Origin: Streptomyces cylindrosporus
Lineage (GTDB): Bacteria; Actinomycetota; Actinomycetes; Streptomycetales; Streptomycetaceae
NCBI RefSeq assembly: GCF_022698165.1
Contig: NZ_JALDAY010000006.1
Coordinates: forward strand, 310,001 to 374,000
DNA length: 64,000 nt
Direction: 5' to 3'
Shown: piece after piece, positions 50,798 through 58,478 of the stretch
Numbering within the stretch: the stretch's first letter is position 1
Layout: the number at the start of each line of letters is the position of its first letter
Notes under the pieces: model-generated
Seen by the model: the letters and a program-made list of their open reading frames with translations, nothing else
The model's database searches: none
What the model was told of the DNA's origin: nothing
Translations under genes and position numbers: made by a program

Positions 50798-51448
50798 ATG
50801 GCGGGGAGAAGTGTCCGGGCCGAGCAGGTCCGCGCGACCCGGGAGGCCATCCGGACCACCGCGGAGCGGCTGTTCGCCGAGCGCGGGGTCAACGCGGTGT
50901 CGAACCGTCAGATCAGTGAGGCCGCGGGGCAGGGCAACACCGCTGTCGTCGGGTACCACTTCGGCACCAAGGCGGACCTGGTCCGGGCGATCGCCCACCA
51001 CCACACCGAGCGGCTGGAGCGCGTCACCGAGCGGTTGCTGGCCGAGACCGGCGACTCGGCCGAACTGCGGGACTGGGTGGCCTGCCTGGTGCGGCCGACG
51101 CCGACCTATCTGGCGGAGCTGGGCAGTCCCACGTGGTTCGCCCGGTTCAGCGCGCAGGTGATGGCCGATCCGGCCCTGCACGAGATCGTCGTGGACGAGA
51201 CGCTCAGCGCTCCCGTGTGGCGGCGGATCCTCACCGGTCTGCACCGCTGCCTGCCGGAGCTGCCGGCCGAGGTGCGGGCCGAGCGGATCGCCATGACGCG
51301 GCACGTGATCCTGCACATGTGCGCGGACCGCGAGCGCGCCCTCGCGCTGGGCACCCCGACACCCCGGGCGAGCTGGCACGACGCGGCCACCGGCATGATC
51401 GACGCCATCGTCGGGATCTGGACGGCACCGGTCACCGAAGGGTCTTGA
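50798..51448 (+). CDS. TetR-family regulator B of a divergent paralogous pair
   Basis: Regulator of 216 residues and paralogue of the TetR encoded on the other strand. The helix-turn-helix NRQISEAAGQGN is the same, and the effector halves are alike but not identical (LRDWVACLVRPTPTYLAELG against LRDWVDLSVRSVTEHQEELG). The ATG at 50798 gives the same N-terminus as its partner; an upstream ATG at 50747 would lie inside the operator. It is followed after 199 bases, containing a second operator copy, by the ferredoxin-P450 operon. It may form homodimers or heterodimers with regulator A. Confidence 0.9.
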   Translation: MAGRSVRAEQVRATREAIRTTAERLFAERGVNAVSNRQISEAAGQGNTAVVGYHFGTKADLVRAIAHHHTERLERVTERLLAETGDSAELRDWVACLVRPTPTYLAELGSPTWFARFSAQVMADPALHEIVVDETLSAPVWRRILTGLHRCLPELPAEVRAERIAMTRHVILHMCADRERALALGTPTPRASWHDAATGMIDAIVGIWTAPVTEGS

Positions 51449-51499
51449 CGGTCCGTCAGCCCTCTTCACGGAACCCGTCCACCTGTCTCAAGAGATTTT

Positions 51500-51517
51500 G
51501 AATCAACCGATTGACTT
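51500..51517. promoter_or_regulatory. candidate operator of the TetR pair, site 2, before the ferredoxin-P450 operon
   Basis: GAATCAACCGATTGACTT matches 15 of 18 positions of the site at 50736-50753. It lies about 130 bases before the ferredoxin start in the only promoter-sized gap of the plus arm. The repetition supports control of the catabolic operon by the TetR pair. Confidence 0.65.
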
Positions 51518-51647
51518 AGCTTCTGAGCGGGAGTTCACTCGGAGGCGCGGTCGACGGAGCCGGGACGGGTTCCGGCCGCTCAACTCCCTTTTCCCACACG
51601 GTCGATACGAAGGCTCCGCCGTGCCCGCGGCGACGAGGAGCGGCCCC

Positions 51648-51842
51648 GTGAAAGTAACCGTCGAACAGGACAAGTGCGTTGCGGCCGGCCAGTGCGTGGC
51701 CACCGCGCCGGACGTGTTCGACCAGCGCGACGAGGACGGAGTCGTCGTCCTGCTGACCGAGGAGCCGGCCGCCGATCTGGCCGACGACGTCCGGTACGCG
51801 GCCGCCGTCTGCCCGGCGCTGGCGATCCACATCGAAGACTGA
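51648..51842 (+). CDS. 3Fe-4S ferredoxin
   Basis: Small electron carrier of 64 residues. Cys10, Cys16 and Cys55 (KCVAAGQC and VCPALAIHI) form the three-cysteine pattern of 3Fe-4S ferredoxins that serve bacterial P450s; residue 13, where a 4Fe-4S protein has its extra cysteine, is alanine. The GTG at 51648 has GAGGAG eight bases before it. The P450 starts 20 bases after its stop. Together with the ferredoxin reductase in the other arm it completes a class I P450 electron chain. Confidence 0.9.
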   Translation: MKVTVEQDKCVAAGQCVATAPDVFDQRDEDGVVVLLTEEPAADLADDVRYAAAVCPALAIHIED

Positions 51843-51861
51843 CGACCCCCCGAGGATGACG

Positions 51862-53088
51862 ATGTCCGACGTACTTCCCGAAGCCGAGGCGCCCGAGTGG
51901 CCGATGCCGCGGGCGGCGGGCTGCCCGTTCGACCCGCCACCGGCGCTGCGGGCGCTCACCGACGACAAGCCGCTGGCCAGGGTGCGGATCTGGGACGGCA
52001 GCACACCCTGGATCGTGACCGGTCACGCCGCCCAGCGGACCCTGCTCGGCGATCCGCGGGTGAGCGTCGACGAGCGGCTGCCCGGCTTCCCGCACTGGCA
52101 CGAGGGCATGGCGGCCGCCGTCGAGTACCGCCCGCGGTCCGTCTTCAACTCCGACGCCCCCGAGCACACCCGATACCGCCGGATCATGACGGGACCCTTC
52201 ACCCTCAAGCGGGTCGAGGCGCTGCGCCCCACCATCCAGAAGATCACCGACGATCTCATCGACCGGATGCTCGCCGGGCCGAAGCCGGCCGACCTCGTCG
52301 AGGCACTGGCACTGCCGCTGCCCACGCTGATGATCAGCGAGCTGCTGGGGGTGCCGTACGAGGACCACGACTTCTTCCAGGAGAACGCGGCCCGCGGGAT
52401 CGCCCACAACGTGTCCGCCGAGGAGAGCATGCGCACCTTCGGGGCGCTCAACGGCTACCTGGTCCAGCTCGTCGAGAAGAAGGCCGCCGAACCCGCGGAC
52501 GACGCCCTCTCCGACATCGCCGCCCGCGTCAACGCAGGCGACATCACCGTCGCCGAGGCGGCCATGATGGGCCTCGGGCTGCTCATCGCGGGGCACGAGA
52601 CCAGCGCCAACATGATCGGCCTCGCCACCGCCGCGCTCCTGGAACACCCCGAGCAGCTGGCACTCCTGCGCGACACGGACGACCCGAAGGTGGTGGCGGG
52701 CGCGGTGGAGGAGCTGCTGCGCTACCTGGGCATCATCCACGGCGGCCAGCGGCGCATCGCCAAGGAGGACATCGAGATCGCCGGCGAGACGATCCGGGCC
52801 GGCGAGGGCATCATCATCGAACTCTTCAGCGCCAACCGGGACGCCGACGTCTTCCCCGAGCCCGACGTGATGGACCTGCGCCGGGCCAACGCCCGGCACC
52901 ACAACGCGTTCGGCTTCGGCATCCACCAGTGCGTCGGACAGCAACTCGCCCGCGTGGAACTCCAGATCGTCTACTGCACGCTCTTCCGCCGCGTCCCCAC
53001 CCTGGCCCTCGCCGTGGAGCGCGACGAGATCCAGTTCAAACACGACCGGCTCGCCTACGGCGTGTACACGCTGCCGGTGACATGGTGA
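51862..53088 (+). CDS. cytochrome P450, CYP105-like
   Basis: Soluble P450 of 408 residues. The heme-ligand loop is FGFGIHQCVGQQLAR with Cys357. The I-helix oxygen-activation motif is LIAGHETSAN, and the ExxR motif is EELLR in VEELLRYLGIIHGG. The run RRIAKEDIEIAGETIRAGEG is typical of the CYP105 family, which commonly neighbours a small ferredoxin as here. The ATG at 51862 is six bases after GAGG and is preferred over 51856. It is likely the first oxygenation step of the island's pathway; the substrate is unknown. Its stop overlaps the next gene's start region. Confidence 0.9.
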   Translation: MSDVLPEAEAPEWPMPRAAGCPFDPPPALRALTDDKPLARVRIWDGSTPWIVTGHAAQRTLLGDPRVSVDERLPGFPHWHEGMAAAVEYRPRSVFNSDAPEHTRYRRIMTGPFTLKRVEALRPTIQKITDDLIDRMLAGPKPADLVEALALPLPTLMISELLGVPYEDHDFFQENAARGIAHNVSAEESMRTFGALNGYLVQLVEKKAAEPADDALSDIAARVNAGDITVAEAAMMGLGLLIAGHETSANMIGLATAALLEHPEQLALLRDTDDPKVVAGAVEELLRYLGIIHGGQRRIAKEDIEIAGETIRAGEGIIIELFSANRDADVFPEPDVMDLRRANARHHNAFGFGIHQCVGQQLARVELQIVYCTLFRRVPTLALAVERDEIQFKHDRLAYGVYTLPVTW

Positions 53089-53879
53089 GCGCGCCGGCCG
53101 CGGGGACGGTCGCCGTGGTCACGGGCGGTGCCTCGGGCCTCGGGCGCGCGAGCGTGGAGCGGCTCCTGGCGGACGGGGCCCGGGTCGTCGTGGCCGACGT
53201 CGACCGGGACGCCGGCGAGGCGCTGGCCAAGGAGCTCGGGGCGGACGTGCGGTTCCGGTACACCGATGTCGCGGTCCCCGAGCAGGTCAGGGACCTCGTC
53301 GCCGTCGCCGTCGGCGAGTTCGGCGGGCTGCACCTGATGGTCAACAACGCGGGCGTCTCCGGCGCGATGCACGCGAGCCTCCTGGAGGAGGACTTCGCGG
53401 ACTTCCAGCGCGTGCTGTCGGTCAACCTGCTCGGCGTGATGACGGGAACGCGGGAGGCGGCCCGGCACATGGCGGCGCACGGCGGCGGCTCCATCGTCAA
53501 CATCAGCTCCGTCGGCGGTGTGCAGGCCGGCCCCAGCGTGCTGACGTACCGCGCCTCGAAGGCGGCCGTCATCCACTTCACCAAGTGCGCGGCCCTCGAC
53601 CTCGCCGAGCACGGCATCCGCGTCAACTGTGTCGCGCCGGGCGGCATCCCCACCGGGCTGCTGGCCTCCGCGACCGCGACCGACGAGATGACCGACCGCA
53701 TCCGCGCCCACATGGCGGCCATGCAGCCGCTGCCGCGCCCGGGCACCCCCGAGGACGTGGCCGAGGCCGTCGCCTACCTGGGCGGCGACCGCTCACAGCA
53801 CGTCACCGGAACCGTGCTGACCATCGACGGCGGCACCACCGCGGGCCTCAAGCCGACGCGGCCCGCCCCGGCTCCGTAG
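53082..53879 (+). CDS. short-chain dehydrogenase/reductase
   Basis: NAD(P)-dependent SDR of 265 residues. The cofactor motif is VTGGASGLGRASVERL, the structural NNAG is in MVNNAGVSG, and the catalytic Ser-Tyr-Lys set appears as ISSVGG and TYRASKAA. VVVADVDRDAG ending strand 2 with Asp suggests NAD over NADP. The ATG at 53082 lies inside the end of the P450 gene, so the two are coupled. It probably oxidises the alcohol introduced by the P450; this is inferred from order. Confidence 0.9.
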   Translation: MVSAPAAGTVAVVTGGASGLGRASVERLLADGARVVVADVDRDAGEALAKELGADVRFRYTDVAVPEQVRDLVAVAVGEFGGLHLMVNNAGVSGAMHASLLEEDFADFQRVLSVNLLGVMTGTREAARHMAAHGGGSIVNISSVGGVQAGPSVLTYRASKAAVIHFTKCAALDLAEHGIRVNCVAPGGIPTGLLASATATDEMTDRIRAHMAAMQPLPRPGTPEDVAEAVAYLGGDRSQHVTGTVLTIDGGTTAGLKPTRPAPAP

Positions 53880-53902
53880 GACCGAACCAGGGAAGGACGA
53901 CG

Positions 53903-55066
53903 ATGTCCAGCCAGGCAGACACGCTGTACCCGCCCGAGGGACTGGGCGCACCGAAGGACCGCCAAGGCCACACCGGCAGCGACCTTCACCTCCCGCCAGG
54001 AACCGAGATCTTCTCCGCCGACAACCACATCTCGCTCGCCGAGGACATCTTCGTCGACAGGTTCCCCGAGCGGCTCAAGGACCAGGCCCCGCGGATCTGG
54101 TACGAGGACGGCGCCTACGAGCTCGGCATGGGCGGACAGTCGTTCCTGCCCAAGGAGTTCAGCAGCGTCCTCATGCAGTACGACCCGCTGACCGGTTCCG
54201 GCTCGAACAACATCGAGGGCCGGATGGCGGAACTCGCCTCCGACGGCATCCAGCGGGAACTCGCCTTCCCCAACGCTCTGTTGGCGATGTTCTTCTACCC
54301 GGACCCGGAGGTCCGCGAGCTCACCTTCCGCATCTACAACGAGTACGTCGCGGGACTGCAGGAACGTGCCGAGGGCCGCTTCTACGGCGTCGGGCTCATC
54401 AACTGGTGGGACGGCAAAGGCGCGCGCAGGACCCTGGAGGAGCTGAAGGGCTACGGGATCAGGACCTTCCTCATGCCGATGAATCCGGGCAACGACCTGG
54501 AGGGCAACCCCATCGACTACGCGAGCACCAGGATGGACCCGGTCTGGGAGGCCATCGAGGAGTCGGGGCTGCCGGTCTCGCACCACATCGGCGAGAGCAC
54601 GCTGAAGTCCCCCTGCGAGTCCAACGCGATCGCCGTCGGCATGGTCGTCAACGTGTCGCCGTTCCGCGAGGTGTGGGCGAAGTACGTCTTCAGCGGCATC
54701 CTCGACCGCCATCCGGGCCTGCGCGTCGGCTGGTTCGAGGGCGGCGCGAACTGGGTTCCCTCCGCCCTCCAGGACGCCAAGCACATCCTCGCCTCCTACC
54801 GGCACATGCTGGACCGGCCGTTGGAGCACGACGTCCAGTACTACTGGGACCACCACATGTACGCGTCCTTCATGGTCGACCCGCTCGGGCTGAAGCTCCT
54901 GGAGGACATCGGGGTGGACCGGGTCATGTGGTCCGCCGACTACCCGCACAACGAGAGCACGTTCGGCTACTCCGAGAAGTCGATCGGCCTGGTCGTGGAC
55001 GCCGTGGGACCGGAGAAGGCGGCGCGCATCGTCGGCGGCAACGTCAAGGAATACCTCGGCCTGTGA
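53903..55066 (+). CDS. amidohydrolase-2 family metal-dependent hydrolase
   Basis: TIM-barrel hydrolase or decarboxylase of 387 residues of the ACMSD-like amidohydrolase-2 family. The N-terminal metal motif is SADNHISL, where the first His of the usual HxH is Asp. Later ligands are likely the histidines of SHHIGES and the aspartate of MWSADYPHNES. Members cleave C-C or C-N bonds or decarboxylate cyclic acids. GGAAGGA lies before the ATG at 53903. It is 23 bases after the SDR gene. Its product is probably the ring- or amide-cleavage step, but the family is too broad to say which. Confidence 0.85.
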   Translation: MSSQADTLYPPEGLGAPKDRQGHTGSDLHLPPGTEIFSADNHISLAEDIFVDRFPERLKDQAPRIWYEDGAYELGMGGQSFLPKEFSSVLMQYDPLTGSGSNNIEGRMAELASDGIQRELAFPNALLAMFFYPDPEVRELTFRIYNEYVAGLQERAEGRFYGVGLINWWDGKGARRTLEELKGYGIRTFLMPMNPGNDLEGNPIDYASTRMDPVWEAIEESGLPVSHHIGESTLKSPCESNAIAVGMVVNVSPFREVWAKYVFSGILDRHPGLRVGWFEGGANWVPSALQDAKHILASYRHMLDRPLEHDVQYYWDHHMYASFMVDPLGLKLLEDIGVDRVMWSADYPHNESTFGYSEKSIGLVVDAVGPEKAARIVGGNVKEYLGL

Positions 55067-55103
55067 GGCCGTCCGGACCCATGACCTCGCAACGGAGGCG
55101 GCG

Positions 55104-56315
55104 ATGACCGTCATCGACATCCCGGCCGAACCCGACCTGGACCGGATGAGCCGGGAACGCGGCGCACGGCTGCGGGCGGCCATGACCGACCAGGGCGTCG
55201 ACGCTCTGGTCCTGCTCGGCAACACGGCGGTGAGCTATGCGACCGGGGTGAGCTGGCCGCTGGGCGACTCCGGCCTGGCCCACGCGGACCGGCCCGTCGC
55301 CGTGGTGGTGGCGGACGACCCGTGGCCGCACCTGTTCATGCCGTTCCGCGAAGGCACCCCGGGCGAGCCGTCACTGCCCGCCGACCATGTCCATCCGCCG
55401 GTCTATCCGGAGTACGACGAAGGGGTACAGAGCTTCGCCGCCGTTCTCGCCGAGCTGCTGCCGGAGGGGGCGCGGGTCGCGGCCGACGAGCTGACCGGTG
55501 CGATGCGCAGGGCGGACAAGGCCCTGTTCCCGGGCGGGCCGCCCGGCGACGCCTCGATGGTCCTGGCGGTGGCCAAGCTGATCAAGACCCCCGACGAACT
55601 GGCCTGCATCCGCACGGCGTTGCGCATCACCGAGCGGGCCATGGCCGGCATCGAGGGCTCGCTCGCGCCGGGCATGCGGCAGATCGACCTGTCGGCCGGC
55701 TTCGTACGGCAGGCCTACGAGCACGGCGCCCAGGCCAACGTCCTCGACCCCATCTGGCAGGTGATGCCGAACAGCAGGGCCGAGGGCGTGTGGACCACCC
55801 ACGGCGACCTCGCCCTGCCGCTGCTGACGACCGAGCGGGAGCTGGCCGCGGGCGACGTGCTGTGGACCGATGTGAGCATCACGTACGCCGGGTACTGCTC
55901 CGACTTCGGCCGGACCTGGATCGTCGGCCGGGATCCAGATCCGCGCCAGCGGGCGCAGTTCCGCAAGTGGTGGGACATCCACTCCGCGGTGAAGGACGTA
56001 CTGCGGGCGGGCGCCACCGCCTCCGACCTGACCAGGGCGGCCATCGCCGCGAACGGCGGCACCAAGCCCTGGCTCCCCCACTTCTACCTCGCCCACGGCA
56101 TGGGCGTGGACCCCGCCGAGATGCCCTTCGTCGGCACCGACCTGGGCGAGGAGTTCGACGAGCAGCTGGTCCTGGAGGCCGGCATGGTGCTCGTCCTCGA
56201 ACCGGTCGTCTGGGAGGACGGCACCGGCGGCTACCGCAGCGAGGAGGTTCTCGTGATCGAGGAAGAGGGCTTCACGGCCCTGACCGACTATTCCTACGCC
56301 CCTTATGGCGACTGA
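55104..56315 (+). CDS. M24-family (creatinase/Xaa-Pro peptidase-like) hydrolase, metal site intact
   Basis: Pita-bread-fold protein of 403 residues in the M24 family (creatinase, ectoine hydrolase, Xaa-Pro peptidases). An N-terminal creatinase-like domain (VDALVLLGNTAVSYATGV) precedes the M24 domain (from about 170). All five expected dinuclear-metal ligands are present: Asp256 and Asp267 (WTDVSITYAGYCSDFGRTW), His331 (LAHGMGVDPAEMP), Glu366 (LVLEPVVWE) and Glu380 (YRSEEVLVI). It could cleave a C-N or amide bond. The following gene overlaps it and encodes a second M24 protein without these ligands. Confidence 0.85.
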   Translation: MTVIDIPAEPDLDRMSRERGARLRAAMTDQGVDALVLLGNTAVSYATGVSWPLGDSGLAHADRPVAVVVADDPWPHLFMPFREGTPGEPSLPADHVHPPVYPEYDEGVQSFAAVLAELLPEGARVAADELTGAMRRADKALFPGGPPGDASMVLAVAKLIKTPDELACIRTALRITERAMAGIEGSLAPGMRQIDLSAGFVRQAYEHGAQANVLDPIWQVMPNSRAEGVWTTHGDLALPLLTTERELAAGDVLWTDVSITYAGYCSDFGRTWIVGRDPDPRQRAQFRKWWDIHSAVKDVLRAGATASDLTRAAIAANGGTKPWLPHFYLAHGMGVDPAEMPFVGTDLGEEFDEQLVLEAGMVLVLEPVVWEDGTGGYRSEEVLVIEEEGFTALTDYSYAPYGD

Positions 56316-57429
56316 GGTCCTGCCGGACGACCGGGCTCTCCGCGTCGGGCGGCGGGAGCGCGCGCTGGCACAGATGGCCGCCCATGACCTCGACGTCCTC
56401 GTGCTGGGACGGGAGGCCAACGTCCGTTACGTCACCGGCACCCGGAGCCTGTGGACCGCGGGCACCCGCCCCTTCGCGCCCGCTGCCGTGCTGGTCCGCG
56501 CCACCGGCGCCGTCCACGCGCTCATGACCTGGGACGAGGGGCTGCCCGACGACATCCCCCGCGAGCACCTGTACGGCCTGACCTGGAACCCGATGAACTG
56601 GGTGACGGCGCTGCAGGGCATCGAGGGCACGGGCACCGCCCTGCGAGTCGGCACGGACTCCATCTCGCCGCTGTTCGCGCAGCTGCTGCCGATGGCCTGT
56701 CCCAAGGCCGAGCTGGTCGACGGCGAACCGGCCATGCGGGCCGCCCGCCGGGTCAAGACCGCCGAGGAGATCGTGGCGCTGCGCGAGTCCCTCGCGGTGG
56801 CCGAGGCCAGTCTGGCCACGGCGGTCGCCGAACTGCGCCCCGGCGTCACCGAGCAGCACCTCACCGGCGTCCTGCTGGAGGCTGCGGCCGCCGGCGGTGT
56901 GAGCACTCCGGCGACGCAGGAGGTTGCCTGGGTGACCTCGCGGGATCACCCCTGGCGCAAGGCCGGCACGGACGGCCGGGTGGGCCCGGGCGACCTCGTC
57001 GCCTTCACCTCGGGCGTGGTCGCGGGCGGCTACATCGGCGAGGTCGGCCGCACCTGGCCGGCCGACGGCGGGAACTCCCCCGACACCCGTGCGCTGTACC
57101 GGCGTTGGGCCGACCTGTGGGGCGGTCTCTACGACGCCTGCCGGCCCGGAGCCCCGGCCGCCGATCTGCTCGCCGCCTACGACACGGCGGGTGAACCACT
57201 GCCCCCGATGCCCGTCGCGCGCGGCCTCGGCCTGGGCTTCGACCCGCCGGTCGTCGCCTCCGGCCTGCCGCAGACGGCGGCCGAGGAACGCCTCGAACCC
57301 GGCATGGCGCTCGCCGTGACCGGCTACGTCTGGCAGGAGGGCGTCGGAGCCGTCCTGGGCCGTGAGGCCGTGCTCATCACCGCCGACGGGGCCGAGCTGC
57401 TCACGTCGAGTCCCCACTGGAAGCCGTAA
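56305..57429 (+). CDS. M24-like protein with all metal ligands replaced (probable pseudoenzyme)
   Basis: Pita-bread-fold protein of 374 residues that overlaps the end of the intact M24 gene by 11 bases. It aligns with that neighbour along its length, but every expected ligand is changed: Asp256 and Asp267 correspond to Thr and Glu (FTSGVVAGGYIGEVGRTW), His331 to Arg (VARGLGLG), Glu366 to Thr (LAVTGYVW) and Glu380 to Arg (LGREAVLI). The fold-supporting residues remain and the frame is undamaged, so this looks like a kept non-catalytic partner rather than decay. It may form a heterodimer with the preceding protein or bind substrate. A strong hairpin follows its stop. Confidence 0.8.
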   Translation: MATEVLPDDRALRVGRRERALAQMAAHDLDVLVLGREANVRYVTGTRSLWTAGTRPFAPAAVLVRATGAVHALMTWDEGLPDDIPREHLYGLTWNPMNWVTALQGIEGTGTALRVGTDSISPLFAQLLPMACPKAELVDGEPAMRAARRVKTAEEIVALRESLAVAEASLATAVAELRPGVTEQHLTGVLLEAAAAGGVSTPATQEVAWVTSRDHPWRKAGTDGRVGPGDLVAFTSGVVAGGYIGEVGRTWPADGGNSPDTRALYRRWADLWGGLYDACRPGAPAADLLAAYDTAGEPLPPMPVARGLGLGFDPPVVASGLPQTAAEERLEPGMALAVTGYVWQEGVGAVLGREAVLITADGAELLTSSPHWKP

Positions 57430-57434
57430 TCCCC

Positions 57435-57473
57435 GCGCGGGGCAGGACCGACCGCTCCGGTCCTGCCCCGCGC
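57435..57473. terminator. strong hairpin inside the catabolic operon
   Basis: Perfect 16-base arms GCGCGGGGCAGGACCG (57435-57450) and complement (57458-57473) with a 7-base loop, six bases after the M24-like stop. The crotonase gene begins 34 bases later on the same strand. No T-run follows. It may split the operon or reduce downstream expression; no separate promoter is obvious after it. Confidence 0.65.
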
Positions 57474-57506
57474 CCCTGCACGCGGCCGGGAAAGGAACCC
57501 CCGCAC

Positions 57507-58478
57507 ATGGCTGACAGCACGCGTCCCTCCGCGGAAGAGATCATCCGCTACGAGAAGGACCCCAAGACCAGGATCGCCACCCTCACCCTGGACCGGCCCG
57601 ACGCCCTCAACGCGCCGACCGCGGCGGCCCGGCTGCGCTTCGCGGACCTGCTGCACCGGGCCAACGTCGACGACGAGGTGAAGGTCCTGGTGATCCGGGG
57701 TGTCGGCGACGACCTCGGCTCGGGCGCCGACATCGCCGAGACCATGGAGATGCACGCCGCGCCGACGGCCGGACCGCTCCTGGCGGAAGAGGGCATCGGC
57801 GAGGACGAGGACGTCCGCTATCCCCCCAAGGGCTCCTACCGCTACGGCGGCACCCCCTCCCAGTGGTACGCGAACCCCCGGGGCGGCTGCCGGAGCCTGC
57901 AGGACTTCAAGAAGATCAGCATCCTGGAGGTCAAGGGCTACTGCTACGGCTGGCACTTCTACCAGGCCGCCGACGCCGACCTGGTGATCTCCTCCGACGA
58001 CGCCCTCTTCGGCCACCCCTCCTTCCGCTACATCGGCTGGGCGCCGCGGATGTGGAGCTGGGCGCAGACGATGGGCCTGAGGAAGTTCCAGGAGATGGTC
58101 TTCACCGGCCGCCCGTTCACCGCCCGCGAGATGTACGAGTGCAACTTCCTCAACTCCGTGGTCCCGCGGGCCGAGTTGGAGGCGGAGGTGGAGAAGTACG
58201 CGCTGGCCTGCGCGCGCACCCGGCCGACCGACACCGTGTTCATGCAGAAGGTCTTCTTCGAGATCTTCAAGCAGCACCAGGGCGAGTACATGGGTTCGCT
58301 GCTCACCGGTCTCTTCGAGTCGATCGGCGGGATCGCCCGGGCCGACGGCAACGACCTGATGCTCGACGAGGAGACGGTCGACGGAGGCATCGCCAACGCG
58401 GTGCGCGGCAACGACGACCGCTTCCCTCCCGACTTCCGGCTCAGCAAGTCGGGCCGCAGGCGCGGGAACGAGTCATGA
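57507..58478 (+). CDS. crotonase-superfamily (enoyl-CoA hydratase/isomerase) protein
   Basis: Protein of 323 residues with the crotonase fold: TLTLDRPDALNAPT at the start, oxyanion-hole segments GSGADIAE and KGYCYGWHFYQAADADLVIS, and the trimer helix region FMQKVFFEIFKQH. It is longer than the usual 260 residues because of an insertion at about 80-130 (PPKGSYRYGGTPSQWY) and a basic C-terminal tail. The second oxyanion loop reads GWHFY where typical hydratases have GGGLE, so its reaction may not be simple hydration. GGGAAAGGAAC is before the ATG. The CoA-transferase gene overlaps its stop (ATGA). Confidence 0.85.
   Translation: MADSTRPSAEEIIRYEKDPKTRIATLTLDRPDALNAPTAAARLRFADLLHRANVDDEVKVLVIRGVGDDLGSGADIAETMEMHAAPTAGPLLAEEGIGEDEDVRYPPKGSYRYGGTPSQWYANPRGGCRSLQDFKKISILEVKGYCYGWHFYQAADADLVISSDDALFGHPSFRYIGWAPRMWSWAQTMGLRKFQEMVFTGRPFTAREMYECNFLNSVVPRAELEAEVEKYALACARTRPTDTVFMQKVFFEIFKQHQGEYMGSLLTGLFESIGGIARADGNDLMLDEETVDGGIANAVRGNDDRFPPDFRLSKSGRRRGNES

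Noticed and set aside
51531..51539. GAGTTCACT near the ferredoxin gene, also found at 2228-2236
   Set aside because: A 9-base match without the flanking half-site; likely chance.
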